64,000 bases of DNA from Bacteroidales bacterium (GCA_020636845.1 JACJXD010000002.1:427281-491280), one strand, 5' to 3'. Shown: positions 26,552 to 35,756, counted from the stretch's first letter. A program made the numbers and translations. Notes: generated by a model from the letters alone, not told the origin.

Positions 26552-27583
26552 ATGAATTCATTGCTTGTAAAGGGAAGTTATAGTACATCCCGGATTTTGG
26601 TGGGAGAAAACTTTAAGAATGTTTGGAGTTATGTTCCGGATGGCAATGTTTATATAATTTCCGATAAAAATGTGATGAACCTCTACGGCCAGTTTTTCAA
26701 AGGGAAAAATATTTACGAGGTTGATCCCGGAGAAAATTCGAAAAGTTTAATGGCCGTTTCGGACATTTACCGTTGGCTGCTTAGTTGCCATGCAACCCGT
26801 AATTCGTTTATATTGGGTGTGGGAGGTGGAGTGGTTTGCGATATTGCGGGTTTTGTTGCTTCTACATATATGCGTGGCGTGAAATTCGGTTTTGTAGCCA
26901 CTTCGCTATTAGCGCAAGTTGATGCCAGTGTTGGCGGAAAAAACGGGGTAAACCTTGATGGGTATAAAAACATTGTGGGAACTTTTAATCAGCCCAATTT
27001 TGTTATTTGCGATACAACAATGTTGCAAACACTGCCTAAAAAAGAGTTGGCAAACGGATTTGCCGAAATGCTGAAGCACGCGTTAATTGCCGATTCTGAA
27101 AAATTTTATTTGATGGAACAGGAGATCGACAGGGTGAACGGTTGCGAAGTGGAGTTGCTTAACGAGTTGGTTTTTAGGTCTGTTCAAATTAAGGCGGATG
27201 TGGTTTCGGCCGATGAACGGGAAAAAGGCGAACGGAAAAAGTTAAATTTTGGGCATACCTGGGGACATGCAGTCGAAAAAGTAACGGGTTTCCCTCATGG
27301 CTACTCTGTAAGTATAGGTATGGAGTTTGCTTCGCGCTTGTCGATGAAAAAGGGATTGCTAACCCGTAACGAGTATCTTCGTATTGTAAATATGCTTAAA
27401 AATCTAAAATTGCCGGCTTGTGTTAATGCCGATTTATCCGAAATTTTTGATGCTTTAACAAAGGATAAAAAGCGTAACGGCGATTACATCGACTTTATTT
27501 TGCTTAATGGAATAGGCAAGGCTGTTATAGAATCTATTACCATTGAAGATTTACACGCTTTTGTGTTTAACTCTGTAGGCTAA
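26552..27583 (+). CDS. aroB: 3-dehydroquinate synthase
   Basis: The NAD-binding segment GVGGGVVCDIAGFVASTYMRGV and the following TSLLAQVDASVGGKNGVN are diagnostic. Metal ligands are expected in NGFAEMLKHALI and in the pair HTWGHAVE and PHGYSVSIGM. The length of 343 residues is normal. The enzyme turns DAHP into 3-dehydroquinate. It begins 51 bases after rpe and stops one base before the aroD ATG. Confidence 0.96.
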   Translation: MNSLLVKGSYSTSRILVGENFKNVWSYVPDGNVYIISDKNVMNLYGQFFKGKNIYEVDPGENSKSLMAVSDIYRWLLSCHATRNSFILGVGGGVVCDIAGFVASTYMRGVKFGFVATSLLAQVDASVGGKNGVNLDGYKNIVGTFNQPNFVICDTTMLQTLPKKELANGFAEMLKHALIADSEKFYLMEQEIDRVNGCEVELLNELVFRSVQIKADVVSADEREKGERKKLNFGHTWGHAVEKVTGFPHGYSVSIGMEFASRLSMKKGLLTRNEYLRIVNMLKNLKLPACVNADLSEIFDALTKDKKRNGDYIDFILLNGIGKAVIESITIEDLHAFVFNSVG

Positions 27584-27584
27584 C

Positions 27585-28235
27585 ATGACAATTTTAAGAA
27601 AAGATATTTGTGTTAGTATTGGCATTAACAACTTCGATATTGCCCTAGAAGCCGTTGGCGAATGTCAAATGGCCGAACTCCGCTTGGATTTGGTTAATTT
27701 TAGCGACGATCAACTTCGCAAGATATATTCGCTGAATAGAAATATTATTGCAACTTTTCGTACCGAAGACGAACAGGTAATGAAGCAAACCCTTATAAAA
27801 TCGATGGATTTTGGGGCCGGTTACATTGATATTGACATTAATACTTCTGTTGAGGTTCGTACTATTTTGGTTGAATATGCAATGCAAAAAGGGGCTAAGG
27901 TTATTTTGTCGTATCACAATTTTTCCGAAACGCCTGAAACAGTCTTTCTTAAACAGACGATTACTCGAATGTTTAACGACGGTGCGAATTTTGCTAAAGT
28001 AGCGTGCATGGCAAATAGTAAGGACGACAGCAGACGAGTTGTAAATCTTTATTCCGATTTTTCGAACTTAATTGCATTTTGTATGGGGAAGGATGGCCAA
28101 ATTACTCGTGTTGTAGCCCCTTTCCTTGGGGCACCGTTTACTTACGCTTCGTTGAGAGGTGTTAAAACCGCCGAAGGTCAAATTGATGCCGAGCAGTTGG
28201 AAATTCTTTTAAATATGATGGAGAAGTCGTTATGA
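27585..28235 (+). CDS. aroD: Type I 3-dehydroquinate dehydratase
   Basis: The class I TIM-barrel enzyme is recognised by AELRLDLV near residue 30, the catalytic His in ILSYHNF, the Schiff-base Lys in FAKVACMA, and SLRGVKTAEGQ near the end. It converts 3-dehydroquinate to 3-dehydroshikimate. At 216 residues it is slightly short of the 250 of E. coli, as is common in this phylum. Its stop overlaps the aroE start (ATGA), so the two are coupled. Confidence 0.93.
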   Translation: MTILRKDICVSIGINNFDIALEAVGECQMAELRLDLVNFSDDQLRKIYSLNRNIIATFRTEDEQVMKQTLIKSMDFGAGYIDIDINTSVEVRTILVEYAMQKGAKVILSYHNFSETPETVFLKQTITRMFNDGANFAKVACMANSKDDSRRVVNLYSDFSNLIAFCMGKDGQITRVVAPFLGAPFTYASLRGVKTAEGQIDAEQLEILLNMMEKSL

Positions 28236-29155
28236 GCGAATCTCTTTTTGCGGTTTTTGGGAATCCCGTACTCCATAGTAAAAGTCCTCAACTTTTTAAA
28301 AGCGCTTTTAGTGAATTGGCTATTGAAGCCAACTATACACGAATTAGGCCTTCGAATGCAGCCGATGTAGTTGGTATCGTGAAGCAGTTAAATATCCTGG
28401 GGGCGAATATTACCACGCCGTTTAAAACGCAGGTTATTCCGTTTCTCGATAGCGTTTCCAACGATGCTTTAAAAATAGAAGGGGTTAATACCATATTAAA
28501 TAGGAGTGGAAAATTACTCGGTTTTAATACCGATTATTTAGGCGTTAGTAGAGCGTTGAGAGGTGAAGGACTTCACTTGCAGGGAAGCAAATGTTTGGTG
28601 CTTGGTGCCGGGCCTGCGGCTCGGGCTGCAGTTTATGTTATGGTAAAGGAAGGGGCTAATGTTAAGGTTATAAATAGAACAACGGAGAATGCCTTAAAAG
28701 TTGCTAACGATTTTGGTTGCGAATATGCTCTTTTATCGGAGATAGGAAGAGAAATAAAGGAGGTTGATATTGTTGTTTCGGCGCTTTTGCCTGATGCAAA
28801 TCCGTTGGCGCAAGTTGAAATTCCTTCCAGAATAACCTTTTTAGATGCTAACTACAGGTCTTCGAATATTTCAACATTTGCCCGCAATTCCGGTTGTATG
28901 GTAATTTCCGGTGAAAAATGGTTGTTGCATCAGGCTGTTGCTTCAATGGAAATATTCTTAGAACAAGAGGTTGATGTGGAAGTGATGCAACGTGGCCTTT
29001 TAAACAATTTAAATAGAAAGAATTTGAAGATATGTACTCCATACGATAGTTGGAACGATGTTTATACTTCGGATTTAGTTATTTCAGCCCCAAAAAATTC
29101 GAATTTATTTACTTCGATTTTGCATGAAGAAATTAGTAAGGCCTTCGAAAATTAG
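28232..29155 (+). CDS. aroE: Shikimate dehydrogenase with a C-terminal extension
   Basis: The substrate half has GNPVLHSKSPQLF and the catalytic Lys65 in ITTPFK; Asp101 in NTDYLG is the partner. The NADP fold follows with VLGAGPAARAAVYV and a NRTTENA adenosine-phosphate loop. The canonical enzyme ends near residue 256 (LLHQAVASMEIFLEQEVDVEVM); here a further 51 residues follow with no match known to me. The final 32 bases overlap the aroA gene. It reduces 3-dehydroshikimate to shikimate. Confidence 0.93.
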   Translation: MSESLFAVFGNPVLHSKSPQLFKSAFSELAIEANYTRIRPSNAADVVGIVKQLNILGANITTPFKTQVIPFLDSVSNDALKIEGVNTILNRSGKLLGFNTDYLGVSRALRGEGLHLQGSKCLVLGAGPAARAAVYVMVKEGANVKVINRTTENALKVANDFGCEYALLSEIGREIKEVDIVVSALLPDANPLAQVEIPSRITFLDANYRSSNISTFARNSGCMVISGEKWLLHQAVASMEIFLEQEVDVEVMQRGLLNNLNRKNLKICTPYDSWNDVYTSDLVISAPKNSNLFTSILHEEISKAFEN

Positions 29156-30362
29156 CGGAACGGTTGTTGCACCTCCTTCCAAAAGCGTTGCCCAAAGGGC
29201 AATAGCCCTTGCATCCATGGCAAAAGGACAATCGGAAATATATAATATAGGAAATAGCAGCGATTGCTTGGCCGCAATTGGCATTTGCAAGAGTCTAGGA
29301 ACGTTTGTCGAAGGCGATGGTAGTAAGTTGATTATTAACGGTGGAATAAAAGCCCCGAAGGAACCGTTAAATTGTGGAGAATCGGGATTTGGAGCGAGAG
29401 TATTTTCTTCGATAGTTGCTACCTTAAAAAGCGAAGTGGTATTAACCGGAGAGGGCTCATTACAGAGTAGGCCAATGCAAATGGTATCGGATGCGTTGGT
29501 TCAGTTAGGGGTAACCTGCGCAACCAATTCGGGATTTTTACCGATAAAGGTAAAAGGACCAATCCAAGGCGGAAATGTTATAGTGGATGGTTCGGTAAGT
29601 TCGCAAGTGCTATCGGGACTATTAATGGCTGCGCCATTATCTGAAGCCAGCGTAAAAATTACTGTCCGTAATTTGAAGAGCATTCCTTACGTTTTACTCA
29701 CCATCGACATGATGAAGACGTTTGGCGTATCTGTTGAGAATGTAAATAACATGGAGTTTTGCGTTCGAGTTCCCCAACAGTATTCTCCCGTAAAATATGA
29801 TGTGGAGGGCGATTGGAGCAGTGCTGCATTTATGCTTGTTGCAGGTGCTATTGCCGGAGAGGTTGAAGTGAAAAATCTAAATCCGGATTCGTATCAGGCA
29901 GATAGAGAAGTTGTAAAGGCGCTTCAACTTGCAGGTGCTCAGGTTTTGGTTAAAGACAATAGTGTGCTGATTAGTAAAGACAGACTGGTCGGTTTTAACT
30001 TCGATGCAACGCATTGTCCCGACTTGTTTCCTCCTTTAGTGGCGTTGGCCTCACAATGTGTTGGAGAATCTAAAATTACGGGTACATCGCGTTTACAAGC
30101 AAAGGAAAGTAATAGAACTGCTGCTCTTGTAAAGGAGTTCGGAAAAATGGGCGTTGAAATTAGTGTGCAGAATGACGCTATGTTTGTTTGCGGTGGAAAA
30201 ATAAACGCTGCAAGTGTCGATTCTCATAACGATCATAGAATTGCCATGGCTTGTGCCATTGCTGCAATTAACGCTGATGCGCCTATTTTCATTGAAAATG
30301 CGGACGTAGTTACGAAAAGTTTCCCTGACTTTTTTGAGCAACTCAACCAAATACAGTGTTGA
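29124..30362 (+). CDS. aroA: 3-phosphoshikimate 1-carboxyvinyltransferase (EPSP synthase)
   Basis: The start ISGTVVAPPSKSVAQRAIALA contains the invariant PPSKS loop; CGESGFGARVF, LQSRPMQ, the catalytic region with SRLQAKESNRTAALVKEFGKMG and the late NDHRIAMACAIA are all present. The length of 412 residues is normal. It transfers enolpyruvate from PEP to shikimate 3-phosphate. Its start lies inside the aroE tail. It is the last gene of the operon; no shikimate kinase gene is in the operon. Confidence 0.96.
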   Translation: MKKLVRPSKISGTVVAPPSKSVAQRAIALASMAKGQSEIYNIGNSSDCLAAIGICKSLGTFVEGDGSKLIINGGIKAPKEPLNCGESGFGARVFSSIVATLKSEVVLTGEGSLQSRPMQMVSDALVQLGVTCATNSGFLPIKVKGPIQGGNVIVDGSVSSQVLSGLLMAAPLSEASVKITVRNLKSIPYVLLTIDMMKTFGVSVENVNNMEFCVRVPQQYSPVKYDVEGDWSSAAFMLVAGAIAGEVEVKNLNPDSYQADREVVKALQLAGAQVLVKDNSVLISKDRLVGFNFDATHCPDLFPPLVALASQCVGESKITGTSRLQAKESNRTAALVKEFGKMGVEISVQNDAMFVCGGKINAASVDSHNDHRIAMACAIAAINADAPIFIENADVVTKSFPDFFEQLNQIQC

Positions 30363-30394
30363 ATAATTTTTTTAATTCAAGCGGAGTATAAAAT

Positions 30395-30428
30395 AAATGC
30401 GGAGCCGTTGTAATTCGGCTCCGCATTT
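30395..30428. terminator. Hairpin after aroA
   Basis: Perfect 13-bp stem AAATGCGGAGCCG / CGGCTCCGCATTT with an 8-base loop. There is no clean T-run, so it may act as a terminator or as a 3' stabiliser. A long G-free tract follows at once. Confidence 0.7.
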
Positions 30429-30505
30429 ATACCCTAACTAACCTAAAATCAACTAAACCTAACTATTAAACCCTAAAACCTACCTAAACCATTTTTAATT
30501 ATAAA
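30425..30505. repeat. G-free low-complexity tract of CCTAA/CTAAA units
   Basis: About 80 bases without a single G on the plus strand, built of variations such as CCTAAC, CCTAAAA and CTAAACC. It begins directly after the aroA hairpin. The same vocabulary (ATTAAACC, CAACTAAA) occurs in the leader of the subtilisin-like gene near 35650-35700. Confidence 0.6.
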
Positions 30506-30629
30506 CGCAAAATTATAGCCAAAGTTTCACTTAGGAAAACCAAAAAAAGATGATATAAAACATTATTTTTTGATACCCTTAATATTGTTGGTATATAGTT
30601 AGTTATGCTATATAACATGTCGGAAATAT

Positions 30630-31229
30630 TTAAACTTCTTTAACAGATATTGCTCTGAAAGTTTTAAGGAATCCATCCATTCCAAATTTCCTATTTTGCG
30701 GAGATAAACCTATAATTTTTCGAATGGAGTTATACCTTTCCAAGGTTACGACGTTATTTGTTCCAAATACACTTTTGTACATAATGGCTGTTTTTAGATT
30801 TGAAGGCCTGCATCGGATTGTATAGGGTGAGTATCTGCCGGGATGTATATGTACAAATCGATTTGGGAAAATGCCCAGTTTTAAAACCCATCGGGAACTA
30901 TCGCTTAAAATAATACTTTTGTATTCGCAAATGGGAAAATTTAGCCAGTGTTTGAAATTGTTAATCGAAAGGCTGTTTTCGGCTTTCAATATGGCAACAA
31001 TTTCGCTGGCAATTGAATTTTCCGAAAGAGCCCCTGTATAAATATCAAGTAGCGTTCCGCCAATTCCACTAATAAAAGTTTTAATGTTTTCCGGATTTTC
31101 GTTGTTTTGTATAAACTGGTTAATGTTTGTGACAATATACCCGAGATGATGCTTCCAAGTGTTGAAGGCAATTGGGTTTGGTAAATTTGAATTGAAAGAT
31201 GCTTCCGAAAAGGTTTTGCTGACTTCCAT
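30630..31229 (-). CDS. Conserved-looking hypothetical protein
   Basis: This 199-residue soluble protein has no signal peptide or membrane helix. It combines a helical N-terminal half (FNTWKHHLGYIVTNINQFIQ) with a C-terminal half carrying SRWVLKLGIFPNRFVHIHPGRYSP and a final helical segment. I do not recognise a family. It is transcribed divergently from the Crp-like gene with a gap of about 90 bases, so that regulator might control it. Confidence 0.65.
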   Translation of the reverse strand: MEVSKTFSEASFNSNLPNPIAFNTWKHHLGYIVTNINQFIQNNENPENIKTFISGIGGTLLDIYTGALSENSIASEIVAILKAENSLSINNFKHWLNFPICEYKSIILSDSSRWVLKLGIFPNRFVHIHPGRYSPYTIRCRPSNLKTAIMYKSVFGTNNVVTLERYNSIRKIIGLSPQNRKFGMDGFLKTFRAISVKEV

Positions 31230-31320
31230 TTTTGCAACAATTTCGAGTTGCTATTTTTACTGTTAGAGATTGAAATGTTAATTTTACAGAAAATAATTGA
31301 AATTTCATACAAACGGTGAG

Positions 31321-31989
31321 ATGTTCAACGTATTAGGCAAATGTCCATTATTCAAAGGTTTGTCCGAAGCAGAGGTAGAAACATTGCTAAAGGCTACACC
31401 TAATTCGGTTCGAAGTTTTTCCAAAGGACAAACAATTGCACAACGCGACGAGGAGGTTAGGTTTTTGTGCGTTGTTGTGAATGGTAGCGTTAAAGGCGAA
31501 ATGGTCGATTTTTCGGGAAAAATTCTGAAAATAGAGGAAATAAACGCTCCAATGCCAATTGCACATGCTTTTCTTTTTGGCGAGAGAAACAGGTTTCCTG
31601 TTGATGTGGTTGCTTTAACGGATTGTAAAATACTTTTTATTCCACGGCAGGAATACATGCACCTGATGCAGAAGAATATTCAGGTAATGTCTAACTACTT
31701 GAATGCCATATCTAGTAGGGCTCAGTTTCTTTCGGGAAAGTTGTGGTTTTTATCGTTTAAAACAATTAAGGAGAAGGTTGCCCATTACTTGCTTTCTTTA
31801 TCGCGAAGCGAGGTTAAAACAACAATTTTACTTCCTAAAACACATCAGGAGTTGGCCGAGTACTTTGGCGTTACGCGACCTGCGCTTGCCCGAGTTTTGG
31901 GTGAATTGGAACAGGAAGGAATAATAAGTATAAACAGGCGTGAGATTGTGATTTTAGACAAAAGGAGATTGGTGGAACTGGTGAAATAG
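31321..31989 (+). CDS. Crp/Fnr-family transcription regulator
   Basis: Residues about 1-115 form a cyclic-nucleotide-binding-like beta barrel (LFKGLSEAEVETLL, then FLCVVVNGSVKGEM), a long dimer helix follows, and the C-terminal winged helix contains TTILLPKTHQELAEYFGVTRPALARVLGELEQEGII. No N-terminal cysteine cluster of the FNR type is present apart from a single Cys. The frame is open back to a TTG at 31297, but ATG 31321 (MFNVLGKCPLF) is the normal start for the family. Ligand and regulon are unknown. Confidence 0.88.
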   Translation: MFNVLGKCPLFKGLSEAEVETLLKATPNSVRSFSKGQTIAQRDEEVRFLCVVVNGSVKGEMVDFSGKILKIEEINAPMPIAHAFLFGERNRFPVDVVALTDCKILFIPRQEYMHLMQKNIQVMSNYLNAISSRAQFLSGKLWFLSFKTIKEKVAHYLLSLSRSEVKTTILLPKTHQELAEYFGVTRPALARVLGELEQEGIISINRREIVILDKRRLVELVK

Positions 31990-31990
31990 C

Positions 31991-32980
31991 TTACTTATAA
32001 AAATTTTTTACAAAGGCGCCTTTTATCTCTTTTCTGTTTACTTTCCATTGCCAAAACGAATAAATAAACCCGCATCCATACCCAATAAGTTGAACCCATG
32101 CTGCAGGGATGCTGAGCAAGGCTACTTTTATGCTGTTTCCTTGAAGTAGCGAGTGCGAAAGAATTAATAAGGAGTATAGTAGCGGTAAAAGGAGTAGCCA
32201 TGGGAAAAATGGAGATATTATAAGTAGCGTGGTATTTCCTAGTGTAAAGGCGGTTGGTAAGAAATGAACGAGTTTCATTGAACCGGGGTGGAGCCTGTTT
32301 AAGTTTATTCGGGCTAAGCCGGAATTGAATACTTGTTTAAAGAATTTTCGAAAATCGGTACGACGTTTATGATATACATACGCGTTAGGAAATAATCTGG
32401 ACGCGAAGCCGGCCTCCTTAAGACGTAGGCTAAGGTCAACATCTTCGCCAAAGCGCATAGCCGAAAAACCTCCTACCTGTTGAAATGCCGAAGCCTTTAT
32501 TCCCATGTTAAAACTTCGTGGGGTAAACTGTTCCATGCTATGCTTGCCACCTCTAATTCCTCCGGTTGTAAAAAACGATGTCATGGAGTAACTAATTGCT
32601 TTTTGTGTTGGAGTAAACGTTTTGTGCGACTTGTCGGGACCTCCAAAGTAATCTACCGGGTTATCCTTCTGCTCTTTTTCAACCTCCGCAAAATATTCAG
32701 GAGGAATTATACAATCGGAATCGAAGAAAATTAAGAATTCGCCATTTGCCTGTTTTGCTCCGAAGTTTCTGGTTTCGGCCGGGCCAGAATTTTCCTTAGT
32801 AAAGTAATTTATCGGGATGCTTTTGGCATACTTTTCGACAACGGATTTACAAGGAATTTTAGACCCATCTTCAACAATAATTATTTCGTAATCGGAAAAA
32901 TTTTGTAGGGTAAGACTGCTTAGCAATTCATCAACCTCGTCGGGTCTGTTATAAACAGGAATTATAATCGAAAACTTCAT
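31991..32980 (-). CDS. Family 2 glycosyltransferase
   Basis: The GT-A fold begins at once with MKFSIIIPVYNRPDEVDELLSSL; the nucleotide-sugar and metal site FFDSDCIIPPEYF follows, then an acceptor-side segment with FGEDVDLSLRLKEAGF. Two or three membrane helices occur near the C-terminus (LLLPLLYSLLILSH). ATG 32980 is chosen because the frame beyond it has only a TTG at 33010, which lies upstream of the promoter -7 box. The likely role is in surface glycan synthesis. Confidence 0.9.
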   Translation of the reverse strand: MKFSIIIPVYNRPDEVDELLSSLTLQNFSDYEIIIVEDGSKIPCKSVVEKYAKSIPINYFTKENSGPAETRNFGAKQANGEFLIFFDSDCIIPPEYFAEVEKEQKDNPVDYFGGPDKSHKTFTPTQKAISYSMTSFFTTGGIRGGKHSMEQFTPRSFNMGIKASAFQQVGGFSAMRFGEDVDLSLRLKEAGFASRLFPNAYVYHKRRTDFRKFFKQVFNSGLARINLNRLHPGSMKLVHFLPTAFTLGNTTLLIISPFFPWLLLLPLLYSLLILSHSLLQGNSIKVALLSIPAAWVQLIGYGCGFIYSFWQWKVNRKEIKGAFVKNFYK

Positions 32981-32998
32981 TTTAATCAATTTATTTAA

Positions 32999-33027
32999 CA
33001 AAGGTAGCAAATCGTTTCTTATATCAA
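32999..33027 (-). promoter_or_regulatory. Promoter of the glycosyltransferase gene
   Basis: Minus strand TACCTTTG at 33006-32999, with TTG at 33027-33025 after an 18-base spacer. Its position settles the start of the glycosyltransferase at 32980. Confidence 0.6.
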
Positions 33028-33081
33028 TTTCATCTTACTAGGGTTAGGGTGTTTGTTTAAAAGAATATTATCGCCAATTTT

Positions 33082-33095
33082 GTATGATATCATAC
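33082..33095. promoter_or_regulatory. Perfect 14-bp palindrome upstream of aroC
   Basis: GTATGATATCATAC, ending 10 bases before the aroC ATG. The location suits an operator or a start-site hairpin; no known consensus is claimed. Confidence 0.45.
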
Positions 33096-33105
33096 GTGAA
33101 GTTGC

Positions 33106-34083
33106 ATGAATACATTTGGAAGAATTTTTCGGATAACAATTTTTGGAGAATCGCATGGTCCGGCAATTGGCGTTATTATAGACGGTGTCCCTGTTGGAAT
33201 AAAGTTGTCCGAAGCCGATTTTTTGTCCGACTTGGCTAGGCGTAAGCCAAGTGTAAAGGGAACTACCAGCCGGGTAGAGGATGATATTCCTGAACTATTA
33301 TCGGGTGTGTTCAATGAATTTACTACAGGTGCGCCTATAGGAGTGATGTTTCGGAATAAAAATGTTAAGTCGGAAGATTATGAAGAGTTTGCAAAGCATC
33401 CGCGTCCGGGACATGCCGATTTTGTTGCGTTGAAAAAATTTGGTGGATATAACGATAACCGAGGCGGAGGACATTTTTCGGGAAGGCTTACGCTTGCTTT
33501 GGTTGCTGCCGGCGTAATAGCAAAAAAAATAGTAGAGCCAATTAAAATTAAAGCATCGGTATTGGAAGTTGGAGGGATCAAAGATTTTGAAAAGGTTGTT
33601 GAAGAGGCTGTTTTGCTAAACGATTCTGTCGGGGGAATTGTAGAGTGTACAGCTAATGGAGTTCCTGTTGGCTTAGGTGAACCGTTTTTCGATTCTGTCG
33701 AATCGACCATTAGCCATTTGGCCTTTTCTATTCCTTCGATTAAAGGAATAGAATTTGGGGCTGGGTTTAGTGCTGCAAAAATGAAGGGTTCGGAGCATAA
33801 TGATTTGATAGTTGATACAAACGGCAAAACGGGAACAAACCATGTAGGAGGAGTGGTTGGCGGGATAACCAATGGAAATCCGTTGCAGTTTCGTGTGGCT
33901 GTGAAGCCAACTTCTAGCATAGGAAAGGCTCAACAAACAGTGAATTTAGAGTCGGGAAAAGTTGAGGAACTTGTCATTCCCGGTCGCCACGATGCCTGCA
34001 TTGCACTCAGAATGCCTGTTATTCTTGAGGCTATAACGGCTATTGTTTTGGCTGATTTGATGGCAGTGAATAAGACGTACTAA
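33106..34083 (+). CDS. aroC: Chorismate synthase
   Basis: The family signatures are present: GESHGPAIGVIIDGVPVG at the start, the FMN site region HPRPGHADF, YNDNRGGGHFSGRLT, and near the end IPGRHDACIALRMPVILEA. At 325 residues it is slightly short of the usual 350-360. It converts EPSP to chorismate with reduced FMN. It stands 2.7 kb from the other aro genes with its own palindromic upstream site and its own terminator. Confidence 0.96.
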   Translation: MNTFGRIFRITIFGESHGPAIGVIIDGVPVGIKLSEADFLSDLARRKPSVKGTTSRVEDDIPELLSGVFNEFTTGAPIGVMFRNKNVKSEDYEEFAKHPRPGHADFVALKKFGGYNDNRGGGHFSGRLTLALVAAGVIAKKIVEPIKIKASVLEVGGIKDFEKVVEEAVLLNDSVGGIVECTANGVPVGLGEPFFDSVESTISHLAFSIPSIKGIEFGAGFSAAKMKGSEHNDLIVDTNGKTGTNHVGGVVGGITNGNPLQFRVAVKPTSSIGKAQQTVNLESGKVEELVIPGRHDACIALRMPVILEAITAIVLADLMAVNKTY

Positions 34084-34100
34084 AAAATATTGATAGAAAA

Positions 34101-34128
34101 AAGTCCCTTTGTAAAAAGGGACTTTTTT
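34101..34128 (+). terminator. aroC terminator
   Basis: Stem GTCCCTTT / AAAGGGAC with a GTAA loop, followed by TTTTTT and preceded by a matching A-run. Confidence 0.88.
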
Positions 34129-34148
34129 CATATAAAAGAATAAGATAT

Positions 34149-35648
34149 TTACTGAACTGCAGTCAATGCGTTGATTGATCCCCATCCAAAATCGTCGCTA
34201 CGATTTGGGTATAACGAAGCTGATTTTTTCATTCTGTCCAGAACTTGATCTCTGGTCCAGGTAGGATATCTGCCCCAAATTAGTGCAGCAATTCCTGCGG
34301 TTGTTGAGGTAGCCACTGACGATCCGCCAACATAGTTGCGGGTGTTTGCGTAAAAGCCCAAGCATACAGATGTTCTGTCGGAATTGTAAGAGCGTTGCAT
34401 AATTACAGTAAAATCAATTTTGCTACCCTTGTGACAAACAGCACATTCGGTGTATCCAGAGTCATCGGTAATTCCAGTAGCTGCTACAGTTTCGTTCATA
34501 TTTGCAGGAAATATTACACCTGCCCAATTTGTAAAGGTTGTAGAGGTTCCGCCTGCTGCAACTATCATTTTACCTTTAGAGTATGCGTACTTTATTGCAT
34601 CGCTAATGCTACCTATTGTGAAAATATGACCTATAGACATGGAAATGACTTTTACACTGGGCATGTTTGCCAGTTCTGTTAAGGCTTGACTAACGCCGCG
34701 TTGCTCATGGTACCCATCAAGGACAACATCACCGGTTGCCCTATAGGCAACTAAATTACAGTTATATGCTACACCTGCAGGATATCCTAAATTATTGCGA
34801 GGAGCGGCTAATGTTGAAGCCATTCGTGTTCCATGTCCACATTTGTCTGCTGAACCATCGGTTTTAGTGGACCAAGGCCAAACAGAATCTACATATACAC
34901 CAAACTTCTGAATGGTTCTTCCAGTGGAGTATCCTTGATTAAAACTTGAACCAAGCAGGGGTTGTTCGGACGAAACGCCGGTATCTATAAGTCCCACAGT
35001 AACGCCACTTCCAGAACTGTAACTCCAAGCGCTTGAAATTTTATGCTTCTCGTATGTCCAAGAAACCTCACAGTTAGGCTCCATCATAGTATAATCTCCC
35101 GAGTTAATCGATTGAGGACTGGTGTCGCAACCAGAGTCACTTTTAGTTATTTCATCGGAAAAGTAGTTGTAACCCGACGGTTCCATGTAGCGAATTTTAG
35201 GATTGTTTCTAAGTTCAACAAGTGTATTTAACTCCGATACATAAACATCGATAAAATTCAATTCATGGCCTTCGGCAATTAGAATACTCTCTCCTTTTCT
35301 GGCATCTTTTGTTGTACCCTCTTCCAATTCGCTGATTTGGTTGAGTATATCTTGTTTGGTTTTGTCCGAACTTTTAGAGTTTAAGTCAGAAAATGGTTTG
35401 TCGTTGTAACCAATTGTTAAAACGTTATCTCCAAGTTGAAGGGCGCTCCATAGAACAAATACATCTACTTTGTTCCAATCGAAATCGCCTTCTTTGTCTA
35501 ATGTTTCCCTAATTATATTATTGATTTCTGTACTGGTAAGAGGTTCTTTTTGTACTTCTTCTTGAGATACTTTGTTGCTAATGTCCTTGCTGCACCCCAA
35601 AATAATTAATGCGATAAGGGAAATTCCATAAATACTAATTTTCTTCAT
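34149..35648 (-). CDS. Subtilisin-like (S8) serine protease lipoprotein
   Basis: The signal peptide ends in a lipobox (LIILGCSKD). An N-terminal pro-region of about 190 residues precedes the S8 domain. The triad is Asp222 in VGLIDTGV, His272 in CGHGTRMAS and Ser444 in GGSSVATS, a slightly unusual version of GTSMA. It should be anchored to the envelope and process or degrade proteins outside the cell. The upstream leader is rich in C and A with few G, a feature it shares with the tract at 30425. Confidence 0.9.
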   Translation of the reverse strand: MKKISIYGISLIALIILGCSKDISNKVSQEEVQKEPLTSTEINNIIRETLDKEGDFDWNKVDVFVLWSALQLGDNVLTIGYNDKPFSDLNSKSSDKTKQDILNQISELEEGTTKDARKGESILIAEGHELNFIDVYVSELNTLVELRNNPKIRYMEPSGYNYFSDEITKSDSGCDTSPQSINSGDYTMMEPNCEVSWTYEKHKISSAWSYSSGSGVTVGLIDTGVSSEQPLLGSSFNQGYSTGRTIQKFGVYVDSVWPWSTKTDGSADKCGHGTRMASTLAAPRNNLGYPAGVAYNCNLVAYRATGDVVLDGYHEQRGVSQALTELANMPSVKVISMSIGHIFTIGSISDAIKYAYSKGKMIVAAGGTSTTFTNWAGVIFPANMNETVAATGITDDSGYTECAVCHKGSKIDFTVIMQRSYNSDRTSVCLGFYANTRNYVGGSSVATSTTAGIAALIWGRYPTWTRDQVLDRMKKSASLYPNRSDDFGWGSINALTAVQ

Positions 35649-35756
35649 TATTTTGTTTTGGTTTTAGTTGGTTTAATAACACATTTGTTTAGGTTGGATG
35701 CCCAAATTAAGAAAAAAAGTATTTCTAGTCAAATTTGTAATTTGTGAGTACAAGTA

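Noticed and set aside
30429..30490. Telomere-like repeat (CCTAA/CCCTAA)
   Set aside because: Units are irregular and internal to a chromosome-like gene order; nothing suggests a linear end. Reported instead as a G-free tract.
33378..33920. Long minus-strand open frame within aroC
   Set aside because: Mirror frame of a firmly identified gene; composition rich in Pro, Thr and Ser as expected of an antisense shadow.
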